Positions 42,176-51,099 of a stretch of DNA of 64,000 nucleotides are shown here, in pieces; the first letter of the stretch is position 1; each line of letters opens with the position of its first letter. The stretch lies in assembly GCA_022711765.1 (NCBI GenBank), contig JAKLEB010000001.1:437186-501185 (forward strand). Direction: 5' to 3'. Source of the stretch: Candidatus Krumholzibacteriota bacterium (GTDB lineage: Bacteria; Krumholzibacteriota; Krumholzibacteriia; LZORAL124-64-63). A program made the position numbers and the translations under genes. The notes below the pieces were generated by a model that was not told the DNA's origin, made no database searches, and was given only the letters and a program-made list of their open reading frames with translations.

Positions 42176-43447
42176 TCAGGCGTCGTAGCCGTGAGCGCTC
42201 AGGTTGAGCAGCAAGCCGACCATGAGCGACGAGACGAGCAGGTTCGAGCCGCCGTAGCTGATCAGCGGCAGGGGAAGCCCCGTCACCGGCAAGAGACCGG
42301 TGGTGATGGAGACGTTGACGACGACGTGGAACGTGAAGTAGCTCGCGATCCCGATCGCGAGCAGGCTCGCGAAGGGGCGCCGCGCCTCCGTCGCCACGTC
42401 GGTCGCGCGAAGCACGACGAGCAGGAACAGCCCCAGGAGGATCACCGCGCCGAACAGGCCGAGTTCCTCGCCGGCCACCGAGAAGATGAAGTCGGTGTGC
42501 CGTTCCGGCAAGAAGGCGAGGCCCTTCTGGGTGCCCTGCAGGTAATGGGTCCCGAAGAGCCCGCCCGATCCGATCGCGACCTTCGACTGGATCGCCTGGT
42601 AGCCGGTACCCATCTCGTCGCGGGTGGGATCGAAAAACGTGAGGATCCGCTCCTGCTGGTAGGGCTCCAGGTGACCCCACAACAGCGGGATGCCGAGCCC
42701 GGCCGCGATGTTGCACAGGAGCACGAGGACGCTCGCCGACATGCTCAGCCGCAGCAGGTACAGCGCGCCGATCAACAGCAGCAGGTAGATCCCCCACGGC
42801 CAGGCCTGCTGGGCGACCCGCTCAGAATAGAACATGATCACCGCGCTGGCGATCGCCGCGAGCGAGGTGCTCAGCACCAGCCCGGAGATCCCGAAACAGA
42901 AGATCATGCCGAGCCAGATGGCGAGGAACACCAGGCTCGTGCCGAGGTCGGGCTCGCGCAGCACGAGCACCGCCGGCACGAGGACGAGGACCAGGGACCC
43001 CAGGGTCGCCGGGATCCGCGACCGGTCTTCGAGCCGGCGCGACAGCCAGGTCGCGAGCAGGACCACCACGGCGACTTTCGCGAACTCCGACGGCTGCAGG
43101 CGCAGGTTGCCGACCGCCAGCCAGCGCCGCGAGCCAGCCACCTCCGGCGCGATCAACAGGACGCCGACCAGGAGGGCGCAGACGCCCAGGTACCCCGGCC
43201 AGGCGAGGTTCTCGAGGTGGCGGAGCGGGATGCGACTCACGATCGTCACCGCCAGCCAGGAGACGACCGCCCAGACCAGTTGCCTCACGAAGACGGCCTT
43301 GGGGACATCGACCTGGATCTCGGCGTAGGGTCCCTGCGGCGGTTCGGTCACCGACCAGAGCAGCGCCAGGCTGAACAGCACCAGCGCGGCATAGGCCGCC
43401 AGCAGTCGGCGATCGCCGCGAGGCAGGAGCAGCTGCAGCAGCATCAT
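42176..43447 (-). CDS. rodA: rod-shape peptidoglycan glycosyltransferase RodA
   Basis: The SEDS-family polymerase acts with PBP2 in lateral wall synthesis. It has 423 residues and about ten membrane helices, with GSRRWLAVGNLRLQPSEFAK, REPDLGTSLVFLAIW, the FIFSVAGEELG segment and LPLISYGGSNLL. ATG 43447 overlaps the mrdA stop as ATGA, which couples the polymerase to its transpeptidase. Confidence 0.96.
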   Translation of the reverse strand: MMLLQLLLPRGDRRLLAAYAALVLFSLALLWSVTEPPQGPYAEIQVDVPKAVFVRQLVWAVVSWLAVTIVSRIPLRHLENLAWPGYLGVCALLVGVLLIAPEVAGSRRWLAVGNLRLQPSEFAKVAVVVLLATWLSRRLEDRSRIPATLGSLVLVLVPAVLVLREPDLGTSLVFLAIWLGMIFCFGISGLVLSTSLAAIASAVIMFYSERVAQQAWPWGIYLLLLIGALYLLRLSMSASVLVLLCNIAAGLGIPLLWGHLEPYQQERILTFFDPTRDEMGTGYQAIQSKVAIGSGGLFGTHYLQGTQKGLAFLPERHTDFIFSVAGEELGLFGAVILLGLFLLVVLRATDVATEARRPFASLLAIGIASYFTFHVVVNVSITTGLLPVTGLPLPLISYGGSNLLVSSLMVGLLLNLSAHGYDA

Positions 43448-45225
43448 GGCGTCTCTTTCGGCTGGTCGGCCTCGGCATCGCGGTTCTTGTGCTCGAAATA
43501 CAGCCGCAGCCAGGCTCCCGCGACCGGGGCGGCGAGGGAGCCGCCGTGGCCGGCGTTCTCGAGGACGACGGCGACGGCCACCTCCGGCGCGGTGGCCGGC
43601 GCGTAGCACATGAACCAGGCGTGGTCCTCGCCGTGCGGGTTCTGCGCCGTGCCTGTCTTGCCGGCCACGGGCACGCCGGCCTGGCGCGCGGCGCCGCCGG
43701 TGCCCGCGTCGACGACCTGCCGCAGCGCCCGCCGGATCCAGGCCAGGTGGCGCCGCTCGAACGGCAGCGGCGCAGCGGGCGCGACGGGGGTCTCGCCCAG
43801 GACGAACGTGGGGGCCGGCACCTGTCCGCTCACCGCGACGCGGGCCGACAGGAGCGCCATCTGCACCGGCGTGACCAGAAGCTCGCCCTGTCCGATCGCG
43901 TTGTTCAGGAGCACGGCCCGGGTCCACTGCCTCGGGCCGAATCGCCGGTCGTACCAGGACGCCGACGGGATGTTCCCGGCCGCCTCCTCCGGGAAGATCC
44001 CGGTCACCTGGCGACCCAGGCCGAACGCCCCGGCGGCCCGGGCGAGGTCGTCGATGTCGAGCCGCAGCCCCAGCTGGTAGTAGAAGACGTCGCACGAATT
44101 GGCCAGCGCCGCCATGTGATCGAGCACGCCGTGACCCTGCGGCTTCCAGCAGCGGAACCACCGGTTGCCGAACTGGTAGCCGCCGGTGCACGACTGGAAG
44201 GTGCTGAACGTGTCGACCACGCCCCGGGCCAGACCCGCCAGGCTGGTGACGGCCTTGTACAGGGAACCGGGCGGATAGGTCGCCTGGACGATGCGGTTGA
44301 AGAACGGCTTGGCCGGGTCCTCGATCAGGCCGCGCCACTGGTCGCCGCTGATCGTCGTGGTCATCAGGTTCGGATCGAACGACGGCGCGCTGACCGCGGC
44401 GAGCACCTCGCCGCTGGGAATCGCGATCGCCACCCCGCAGCCGGGCCGGCCCGCCAGCAGCGAATCCATCGCCTGCTGGAGCGGCAGCGACAGCGTCAAC
44501 GCGACATCGCGGCCGGGGATCACCGGCCGCAACCACACGGACTCCTGCCCGACGATCCGCCCGGACGCGTTGACCTCCTCCAGCTTCGTGCCGGCGCGGC
44601 CGCGAAGCTGCTCCTCGAAGGCGGCTTCCACCCCCTGCTTGCCGATGTAGTCGCCGAGCCGGTACTCGAGCGCCGCGGGCGCGCCGGCCAGGTCGTCCTG
44701 GTCGACCTCGCCCGTGTAACCGATCACGTGCGTGAAGAGCGGGCCGTGGAGGTACCGGCGGCGCAGGCGCGACTCCACCCGGACGCCCGGCAGGCGGTCG
44801 CGACGCTCCTCGACCGCCTGGAGCTGTCCGATGCTCGCGCCGCGCACGAGGGTGACGCGGTTGCGTCCGGTCTTCAGGCGCTGCGCGTCGAGGTCGGCCA
44901 GCGTCGAGGCGTCCGGCAGCGCGAACCACGTGAGCAGGCGCCGCAGCGTGGAATCCGGCTTGCCATCGGCGAAACAGCTGGCCGGGATCGTGATGTCCGA
45001 ATGGAATTTGTTGTCGGCCAGGGGGATCCCGTCGCGGTCGGTGATCCGGCCTCGCGGCGCCGGCACGCGGAAGCTCACCTGGCGGTTCTTCAGCGCGCGC
45101 TCGCGGTAGTAGTCGTGGCGGATGATCATCAGACCCAGGAGGTTGAGCAGCAGCAGGCCGAAGAGGATCAGCGCGACGAGCCGGAAGATCCGACCGCGAA
45201 CCGGCAGGGCGCCCCGGAAGTCCAC
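43444..45225 (-). CDS. mrdA: penicillin-binding protein 2 (class B transpeptidase)
   Basis: The elongasome transpeptidase has 593 residues: one membrane anchor (about 13-33), a pedestal domain (GRITDRDGIPLADN) and a transpeptidase domain with PGSLYK (Ser321, Lys324), SCD and KTGTAQ (Lys523). It lies 1 nt after mreD and overlaps rodA. Confidence 0.96.
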   Translation of the reverse strand: MDFRGALPVRGRIFRLVALILFGLLLLNLLGLMIIRHDYYRERALKNRQVSFRVPAPRGRITDRDGIPLADNKFHSDITIPASCFADGKPDSTLRRLLTWFALPDASTLADLDAQRLKTGRNRVTLVRGASIGQLQAVEERRDRLPGVRVESRLRRRYLHGPLFTHVIGYTGEVDQDDLAGAPAALEYRLGDYIGKQGVEAAFEEQLRGRAGTKLEEVNASGRIVGQESVWLRPVIPGRDVALTLSLPLQQAMDSLLAGRPGCGVAIAIPSGEVLAAVSAPSFDPNLMTTTISGDQWRGLIEDPAKPFFNRIVQATYPPGSLYKAVTSLAGLARGVVDTFSTFQSCTGGYQFGNRWFRCWKPQGHGVLDHMAALANSCDVFYYQLGLRLDIDDLARAAGAFGLGRQVTGIFPEEAAGNIPSASWYDRRFGPRQWTRAVLLNNAIGQGELLVTPVQMALLSARVAVSGQVPAPTFVLGETPVAPAAPLPFERRHLAWIRRALRQVVDAGTGGAARQAGVPVAGKTGTAQNPHGEDHAWFMCYAPATAPEVAVAVVLENAGHGGSLAAPVAGAWLRLYFEHKNRDAEADQPKETP

Positions 45226-45226
45226 G

Positions 45227-45718
45227 CTAGTCCTCCGCGCGCAGGATCCCGACCAGGTCCGCGAGCCGGATCAAGGGAACGCCCGCGACCGCCGTGTAGG
45301 CGGCCGTCGGGATCGCGTCCTTGACCCAGGAGCCCAGGAAGGCCTCGTTCTGCTGGCGGCTCTGGATGAGCAGGAACAACGTGTCATGGCCGAGCGTGGC
45401 GGCGAAGAGCAGGGCGGCCTCGACGAGCACGAGACCGTAGACCAGGCGGCCGCGGCTCCGGCCGACGAGGTAGCCGAGCGCCGTCTTGCAGAGCGCGTGA
45501 AGACCGAGCAGGGTCGGCACGGCGAGGTCCTGCACGAGCCCCACCGCACAACCGCCGACGGCGCCGACCAGGGATCCCTGGGACATCGCCAGCAGGACGA
45601 CGGCGACGATCGCGAAATCGGGCGCCACGCCGCGGATCGCGATGACCGGCGCCACCACGTTCTCGCCGATCAACGCGACGAGAACCCAGGTCAGGGTGGT
45701 GCGGATGAAGACCCTCAA
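45227..45718 (-). CDS. mreD: rod shape-determining protein MreD
   Basis: The 163-residue polytopic membrane protein has about five helices, as is usual for MreD. It is recognised by position between mreC and mrdA and by the PDFAIVAVVLLAMSQG and GLVQDL segments. TTG 45718 overlaps the mreC stop as TTGA. Confidence 0.9.
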   Translation of the reverse strand: MRVFIRTTLTWVLVALIGENVVAPVIAIRGVAPDFAIVAVVLLAMSQGSLVGAVGGCAVGLVQDLAVPTLLGLHALCKTALGYLVGRSRGRLVYGLVLVEAALLFAATLGHDTLFLLIQSRQQNEAFLGSWVKDAIPTAAYTAVAGVPLIRLADLVGILRAED

Positions 45719-46560
45719 CGGCCGGCCTCCGCCGCCCGCGGCGCCCGCGGCCGCGCGCCAACCACGTACACCGTCTCGTTGCGTTGGAAATCCGCCAGCG
45801 GCTCGACGGCGATCTCCTTGAAGATCCGGTCGCTCGGCGCGCTCACCTGGCTCACGACGGCGACCTGCAGGCCGCGCGGCACGGGATCCGTCACGGCACC
45901 GCCCGGGGCGTCGCGGATCTCGGCGATCCCGGAGGTGATGATCACGTCGCCCGGCATCACGTCCTCGTCGCGCCCCACGAGTTCGACGACGAACCGCCCG
46001 GCGCGCGGCCGCAGGACGCCGGCCAGCCCCGTGCGTTCGAACTCGACGCCCAAGGCCATATCCGGCGCGCTGAGCAGCTCGACCCAGGCCCCATGGTCGT
46101 CGATGACCGTGTGCAGGCGGCCGAGGAAGCCGAGCGGCGTGACGACGGCGAGATCCGGATGCCAGACGAGCGGCTCGAGGCTGCGGATCTGGATCATCGT
46201 CGCCAGCCGGCTTCGCTTGCGGGCGATCACCTGGCACGGGGCGAGCGGCTCGTCGCATCCCGGCGGCAAGGCGGGCCCGGCCCCGCGCTCCAGGTCGGCC
46301 ACCGCGCGCTTGCCGGCCTCCAGACGCAACTCGAGCGTCTTGACCTGCGCGGAGAGCCGGGCATTCTCGGCGCGCAGGCGCAGCACGTCCTCGCCGAAAT
46401 TCCGCACCTCGAGCCAGGGATTGACCAGCACCACGGAGAGCGCGTGGGCGACCTGGACCTGGGCGCCGTCCGGCAGGAGCAGGAGCAGCACGGACAGCAG
46501 CGCGCAGAATCCGGCGACGAACTCGTCGGCGCGAACGCCCGGGTGCGAGGAACGCAACAT
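45715..46560 (-). CDS. mreC: rod shape-determining protein MreC
   Basis: The 281-residue protein has one N-terminal membrane helix, a coiled coil (EDVLRLRAENARLSAQVKTL) and a periplasmic beta domain with MPGDVIITSGI. MreC links MreB to PBP2. It starts 32 nt after mreB. Confidence 0.93.
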   Translation of the reverse strand: MLRSSHPGVRADEFVAGFCALLSVLLLLLPDGAQVQVAHALSVVLVNPWLEVRNFGEDVLRLRAENARLSAQVKTLELRLEAGKRAVADLERGAGPALPPGCDEPLAPCQVIARKRSRLATMIQIRSLEPLVWHPDLAVVTPLGFLGRLHTVIDDHGAWVELLSAPDMALGVEFERTGLAGVLRPRAGRFVVELVGRDEDVMPGDVIITSGIAEIRDAPGGAVTDPVPRGLQVAVVSQVSAPSDRIFKEIAVEPLADFQRNETVYVVGARPRAPRAAEAGR

Positions 46561-46592
46561 GCCTGGCTGGGGCTCCTTCCGCGCCGGCTCTG

Positions 46593-47615
46593 TCAGCGCA
46601 TGATGACCGGACGGTATTTCTCGATGTCGTCGAGGATCTTGCCGGTGCCCAGGACCACGCAGAAGAGCGGATCGTCCATCAGGTTGATCGGCAGGTCGGT
46701 CTGTTCGCGCAGCAGCTCCGGCAAGCCCTTGAGCAGGGCGCCGCCGCCGGTCAGGACGATGCCGCGATCCTTGATGTCCGCGGCGAGCTCGGGCGGGGTC
46801 TGCTCGAGGGCGTGGCGGAGCGCGTCGACGATCTGCTCGACCGATTCCTGAAGAGCCTCGCGGATCTCCGCCGAGGAGATCTTCATCGTGCGCGGCACGC
46901 CGGACACCTGGTAGAGGCCCTTGACCTCCATCTCGGCCTCGTCGCCGGCCTTGTGCGCGGAACCGATCGTCTTCTTGATCATCTCGGCGGTCTGGTCGCC
47001 GATCAGCAGGTTGTGGTTCTTCTTGATGTAGCTGACGATGGCCTCGTCCATCTCGTCGCCGCCGACCCGGATCGAGGTGTCGCAGACGATGCCGTTGAGG
47101 GCGATCACCGCGATCTCGGTGGTGCCGCCGCCGATGTCGATGATCATGTTGCCCGAGGGCTGGTCGACCGGCAGGCCCACGCCGATCGCGGCCGCCACCG
47201 GCTCGGCCACCAGGTAGACCTCGCGCGCGCCCGCGTGCTTCGCGCTGTCGCGCACCGCGCGCTTCTCCACCTCGGTGATGCCCGAGGGCACGCAGACGAT
47301 GATGCGGGGCGCCACGAAGTGCCGCTTCTTCTGGGCCTGCTTGATGAACTCGCGCAGCATGTACTCGCAGACCTCGAAGTCCGCGATCACCCCGTCCTTC
47401 ATCGGGCGGATGGCGGCGATCGAGTCCGGCGTCTTGCCCAGCATCGCCTTGGCCGCGGCGCCGACGGCGTAGACCCGGTCGGTGGCCTTCTCCACCGCGA
47501 CGACCGACGGTTCGTTCAGCACGATGCCCTTGCCCTTGATGTAGACAAGGGTGTTGGCCGTACCGAGATCGATGGCGATGTCGTTGTTGAACATGGCCTG
47601 CAGCCGATTCAGCAT
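46593..47615 (-). CDS. mreB: rod shape-determining actin MreB
   Basis: The bacterial actin positions the elongasome. It has 340 residues with phosphate 1 IDLGTANTLVY, phosphate 2 IIDIGGGTTEIAV and the adenosine motif IVLTGGGALLKGLPEL. The amphipathic N-terminal MLNRLQAMF is a membrane-binding helix. ATG 47615 overlaps the radC stop by 7 nt. The cell is predicted to be a rod. Confidence 0.97.
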   Translation of the reverse strand: MLNRLQAMFNNDIAIDLGTANTLVYIKGKGIVLNEPSVVAVEKATDRVYAVGAAAKAMLGKTPDSIAAIRPMKDGVIADFEVCEYMLREFIKQAQKKRHFVAPRIIVCVPSGITEVEKRAVRDSAKHAGAREVYLVAEPVAAAIGVGLPVDQPSGNMIIDIGGGTTEIAVIALNGIVCDTSIRVGGDEMDEAIVSYIKKNHNLLIGDQTAEMIKKTIGSAHKAGDEAEMEVKGLYQVSGVPRTMKISSAEIREALQESVEQIVDALRHALEQTPPELAADIKDRGIVLTGGGALLKGLPELLREQTDLPINLMDDPLFCVVLGTGKILDDIEKYRPVIMR

Positions 47616-48379
47616 GGATCTCGTTCCTTCGCCGTGAGGCCGGACCCCTCGCGCGGTTCGGGCCAGCCGTCCTCCCTGATGCTCACGAGTTCGCCGTCGC
47701 CGACGACGAGATGGTCGAGCAGATCGATTCCCAGCAGGTCTCCACACCGCGCGAGGCGGCTGGTCAGGTCCAGGTCGTCCCGGCTGGGTCGGGCGCACCC
47801 GGACGGATGATTGTGGGCGACGATCACGGCCGCCGCCTGCAGCGCCACCGCCGTCCGGAAGACCTCGCGAGGGTGCACCAGCGACGCATTGAGGGTCCCC
47901 ACCGACACCGTCCGCACCGCCTGGATCCGGTGCCTGGCGTCGAGATAGATGCCCAGGAAATGCTCGCGATCCAGCCCGCCGAGCTCCCGCTCGAGCAACC
48001 CCGCGAGATCGCCGGGGCCGCCGACCCGCAGCCCGTCTCCGCCGCACGGGCCCGTCGACCGGCGCCCGAGCTCGCAGGCCGCCCGCAACCGGGCCGTCCT
48101 GGCCGGTCCCATCCCGGGCAGCGCCTGCAGGACCTCCGCCGGCTGGCGCGCCAGCGCGCCCGGGTCCGGAAATCGCTGGAGCAACCCGCGGGCCACCACG
48201 GGCGCCGGCAGCGGCCCCCCGGGGCCGAGGACCAGGGCCACCAGCTCGGTCGTGGCCAGGGCGCGCGGCCCGTGTCGAAAGAGCCGCCGGCGAGCGGATT
48301 CGTCCGCGACGGGACCGTTCCCATCGCCGCCGTTCGCGACCTCCGCCGGCAAATCACATAAAGCTTTGATTCCCAACAA
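47609..48379 (-). CDS. radC: RadC-family JAMM protein
   Basis: The UPF0758 protein has an N-terminal helix-hairpin-helix (LQALPGMGPARTARL) and a C-terminal JAMM metal site HNHPSG-x4-PSRDD. Its function in bacteria is unsettled. The start is uncertain: TTG 48379 gives 256 residues, TTG 48352 a shorter form, and ATG 48511 adds a Arg/Cys-rich tail unlike the family. The 48350-48400 stretch is AT-rich and may be promoter instead. It precedes mreB, a common neighbour. Confidence 0.85.
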   Translation of the reverse strand: MLGIKALCDLPAEVANGGDGNGPVADESARRRLFRHGPRALATTELVALVLGPGGPLPAPVVARGLLQRFPDPGALARQPAEVLQALPGMGPARTARLRAACELGRRSTGPCGGDGLRVGGPGDLAGLLERELGGLDREHFLGIYLDARHRIQAVRTVSVGTLNASLVHPREVFRTAVALQAAAVIVAHNHPSGCARPSRDDLDLTSRLARCGDLLGIDLLDHLVVGDGELVSIREDGWPEPREGSGLTAKERDPC

Positions 48380-48492
48380 TATAACCCCGGCGTCGGCGCC
48401 TCGAAAGTAACAGACGCAGTGCCGACCGGCAACTCTTTTTCGAGCAGCGGGGTCCGAAGCGTCGCCGTCGCGAACGCGCGCGATCCCCGCGC

Positions 48493-48521
48493 TTGTCGGG
48501 CCGGCGGCCATCCCCTATCCT
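48493..48521 (+). promoter_or_regulatory. candidate lysC promoter
   Basis: The plus strand has TTGTCG (48493-48498), a 17-bp spacer and TATCCT (48516-48521), 31 nt before the TTG start. Confidence 0.45.
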
Positions 48522-48552
48522 GCCTCGGAACGCCGGCCCAGGAGGACGCAGC

Positions 48553-49803
48553 TTGACCGATGCCGCCCGGAAATCCGACGGTCCGATCGTCGTGCGCAAG
48601 TACGGCGGCAGCAGCCTCGCCGACATCCCGCGACTGCGCGAGGTCGCCCGCGATCTCCGCGACGCCTGGGCGGAAGGCCAGCGCCTCGTGGTCGTCGTGA
48701 GCGCCATGGGCGACCAGACCGACCTGCTCGCCGGGCTGGCTCGCGAGGCGAACCCGGAGCCGCCGCGGCGCGAGCTCGACATGCTCCTGACGGTCGGCGA
48801 ACGCATCAGCATGTCGCTCCTCTGCATGGCCCTGGCTGCCGAAGGGGTTCCCGCCGTGTCGCTGACCGGCAGCCAGGTCGGGATCATCACCGACTCGAGC
48901 CACACCGACGCGCGCATCCTCGAGGTCAAGGCCTTCCGCATCCCGGACGCCCTCGCCGCTGGCAAGGTCGTGGTCGTCGCCGGCTTCCAGGGCGTCAGCG
49001 GCGCCACCAAGGAGATCACGACGCTCGGCCGCGGCGGCAGCGACACGACCGCCGTGGCGCTCGCCCACGCGCTCGGCGCGGATCGCTGCGAGATCCTCAA
49101 GGACGTGCCGGGCGTGATGACCGCGGACCCGAAGCTCGTCCCCGAGGCGCGGCGGATCGCGCGGCTCACCTACGACGAGATGCAGCGCATCGCCGATGCG
49201 GGGTGCGGCGTCGTGCACCCGCGCGCCGTCGACTGGGCCAGGCGTCACGAGGTGCCGCTCTACGTCGGCTCCAGCTTCCAGCGGGGACCGGGCACCGAGA
49301 TCGGTCCCGCCGCCCCGCCGCCCCTTGCGGCCGCCGGTTCGTACCGGCCTCGCGTCCTGACGGTATGCGAGAATCAGGCCCGTCTCGTCCTCGGGTCGCC
49401 CCGACCGGCTCCGCACCCGTCGCTGCCGCTCCTGGCGAGGCGGGCCACGGCGTCCGGGCCGCTCACCGCCGAGTGGCTGGCGATCGGCGAGCGGTGGCGA
49501 TGGGAAGGCTGGGGTCCGGCCGCCACGCTGGCGCCGATCGGCGCCGCCGCCGCCGATCTCGCGGCGAGCGAGCCCGATTCCGTCCACGTGCTGTGGGACG
49601 ACGGCCTCGCGGCCGTCACGCTGGTCGGGCAGCGCCCCGAGAACTGGTGCGACGCCCACCAGGCGATCGCCGCCGTGCTGGGCGTCCAGCGCGGCGCGCC
49701 GGCCCAGCTGCGCAACGACGGCGACGCGGTCAGGCTGCTGGTCCCGCAGGCGTGCCTGCCGGACCTGCCGCGAGCGCTGCACCGGTCGTTGGTGGGCGAC
49801 TGA
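48553..49803 (+). CDS. aspartate kinase with divergent C-terminal ACT region
   Basis: The enzyme phosphorylates aspartate, the first step to Lys, Thr and Met. The 416-residue protein has KYGGSSLAD (16-24), VSAMGDQTD, GERISMSLL and TLGRGGSDTTAVALA, so the kinase domain is complete. The C-terminal ~120 residues, where two ACT domains bind end-product amino acids, are Ala/Pro/Trp-rich and only faintly ACT-like. TTG 48553 has GGAGG seven bases upstream. The last 74 bp overlap the convergent rhomboid gene. Confidence 0.9.
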   Translation: MTDAARKSDGPIVVRKYGGSSLADIPRLREVARDLRDAWAEGQRLVVVVSAMGDQTDLLAGLAREANPEPPRRELDMLLTVGERISMSLLCMALAAEGVPAVSLTGSQVGIITDSSHTDARILEVKAFRIPDALAAGKVVVVAGFQGVSGATKEITTLGRGGSDTTAVALAHALGADRCEILKDVPGVMTADPKLVPEARRIARLTYDEMQRIADAGCGVVHPRAVDWARRHEVPLYVGSSFQRGPGTEIGPAAPPPLAAAGSYRPRVLTVCENQARLVLGSPRPAPHPSLPLLARRATASGPLTAEWLAIGERWRWEGWGPAATLAPIGAAAADLAASEPDSVHVLWDDGLAAVTLVGQRPENWCDAHQAIAAVLGVQRGAPAQLRNDGDAVRLLVPQACLPDLPRALHRSLVGD

Positions 49804-50998
49804 ACTCCCGCATCAGGTAGTCTCGCCAGGCGCCGGCCGGCAGCTCGCGTTCGGCGCGCTCGAGCCAGGCGCGCGCACCCTCGCGGCAGGCGGGATCGGC
49901 GTGCAGCAGGACCACGAGCCTCACCCAGGCCCGCTGCCTCGCCGGATGGTCGCCGCCGTAGAGCGCCAGGTCCTGATAGAGGTCGACCGCGAGGTCGCGG
50001 CGGCCGGCCTTGTCCGCCCGGTGGGCGGCCGTCACGAGCTCGTCGACCGTCACGCTCAGACCGCCGAGGCACCGCCGCCCTTCGGCGAGCGCCTCCAGCG
50101 CGAGGTCCCAGCGACCGGCCGCGACCGCGGCGCGGAAGGTCTGGCGGTAGACCTCCGCCGCCGGGTTGCGGACCCCCGCCATGGCCAGCGCCCGCGCCCG
50201 CTCGATCGACGCCGCCAGATCGTCCGGGACGCACGCCAGGTACTCGCTGAACGCGCCCGCGGCCGCCATCGCCTGACCCGACTCCAGGTAGCGCCGGGCC
50301 TGCGCCAGCCGCGCGTCCGCGCGCCCCTCGGCGACCGCTCCCATCGCGACCGCGAGCAGCACGCCGGTCGCGAATCCGCCGAAGTGGGCGGGGTAGGAGA
50401 CCTGACTGCCGGCGTACCCGGCGACCAGCGAGTTCACGATCTGCTGCAGCAACCAGAACAGGATGGCGACCGGCAGCGCCAGGCGGGCGCGACCGGCCCG
50501 GTTCTGGCCCTGCAGAGGGGCGAAGAGCCAGTACGCGATCGCGACCCGCGCGTGCGGGATCCGGACCAGGGCATAGCCGAGCAGGCCGCTGATGGCGCCG
50601 GAGGCGCCCACGATCCCGAGACCGCCCTGCCCCGACCAGCCTTGCCACGCCGCCACGCCGTGGACCAGGTTGCCGCCCACTCCGGCCATCATCACGAGCA
50701 GCAGCAGCCGGCCCCGCCCGAGCCGATCCTCGAGGGCCGGCAGGAACGTGATCAGGTAGACGAGGTTGCCGGCCAGGTGCAGCCAGCCGCCATGCAGGAA
50801 GACCGCGGTCAGCGCCGTCCACGGGCGCCCGCCGCCGACGTAGAAGACGAGTTCCCAGGGATGCAACGCCAGCCGGTCGGGAAACCAGCGCTGCCAGGCG
50901 AAGGCGGCGAGGATCACCGCGATCAGCCCGCCGGACAGCCACGGCCGGCGCGTGCGCGGCAGATCCAGGCCGACGGGAAAGAAATAGCAGAAGTACAT
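49730..50998 (-). CDS. rhomboid intramembrane protease with C-terminal TPR-like region
   Basis: The 422-residue protein has a six-helix rhomboid core with H74-x3-N78, catalytic GASG (Ser133) and HFGG (His205). Residues ~230-400 are soluble helical repeats (LAQARRYLESGQAMAAAGAFSEYL and similar) that resemble TPRs, likely cytoplasmic. The protein ends in an Ala/Pro/Gly tail encoded in the overlap with lysC. Substrates are unknown. Confidence 0.9.
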   Translation of the reverse strand: MYFCYFFPVGLDLPRTRRPWLSGGLIAVILAAFAWQRWFPDRLALHPWELVFYVGGGRPWTALTAVFLHGGWLHLAGNLVYLITFLPALEDRLGRGRLLLLVMMAGVGGNLVHGVAAWQGWSGQGGLGIVGASGAISGLLGYALVRIPHARVAIAYWLFAPLQGQNRAGRARLALPVAILFWLLQQIVNSLVAGYAGSQVSYPAHFGGFATGVLLAVAMGAVAEGRADARLAQARRYLESGQAMAAAGAFSEYLACVPDDLAASIERARALAMAGVRNPAAEVYRQTFRAAVAAGRWDLALEALAEGRRCLGGLSVTVDELVTAAHRADKAGRRDLAVDLYQDLALYGGDHPARQRAWVRLVVLLHADPACREGARAWLERAERELPAGAWRDYLMREFSRPPTTGAALAAGPAGTPAGPAA

Positions 50999-51099
50999 GC
51001 AGACTCCGCAGGCGGACGGGGGCCCTCCCCGCGGGGATCGGCTGGACGGCGCCGGGGTTTAACCCGGAATCGCGCCGGCCGCTCCAGCCTCCGCGCGGA

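Noticed and set aside
42191..45324. Long plus-strand frames opposite rodA and mrdA
   Set aside because: The sequences are Gln/Asp/Arg-rich complements of membrane and transpeptidase genes with no conserved features.
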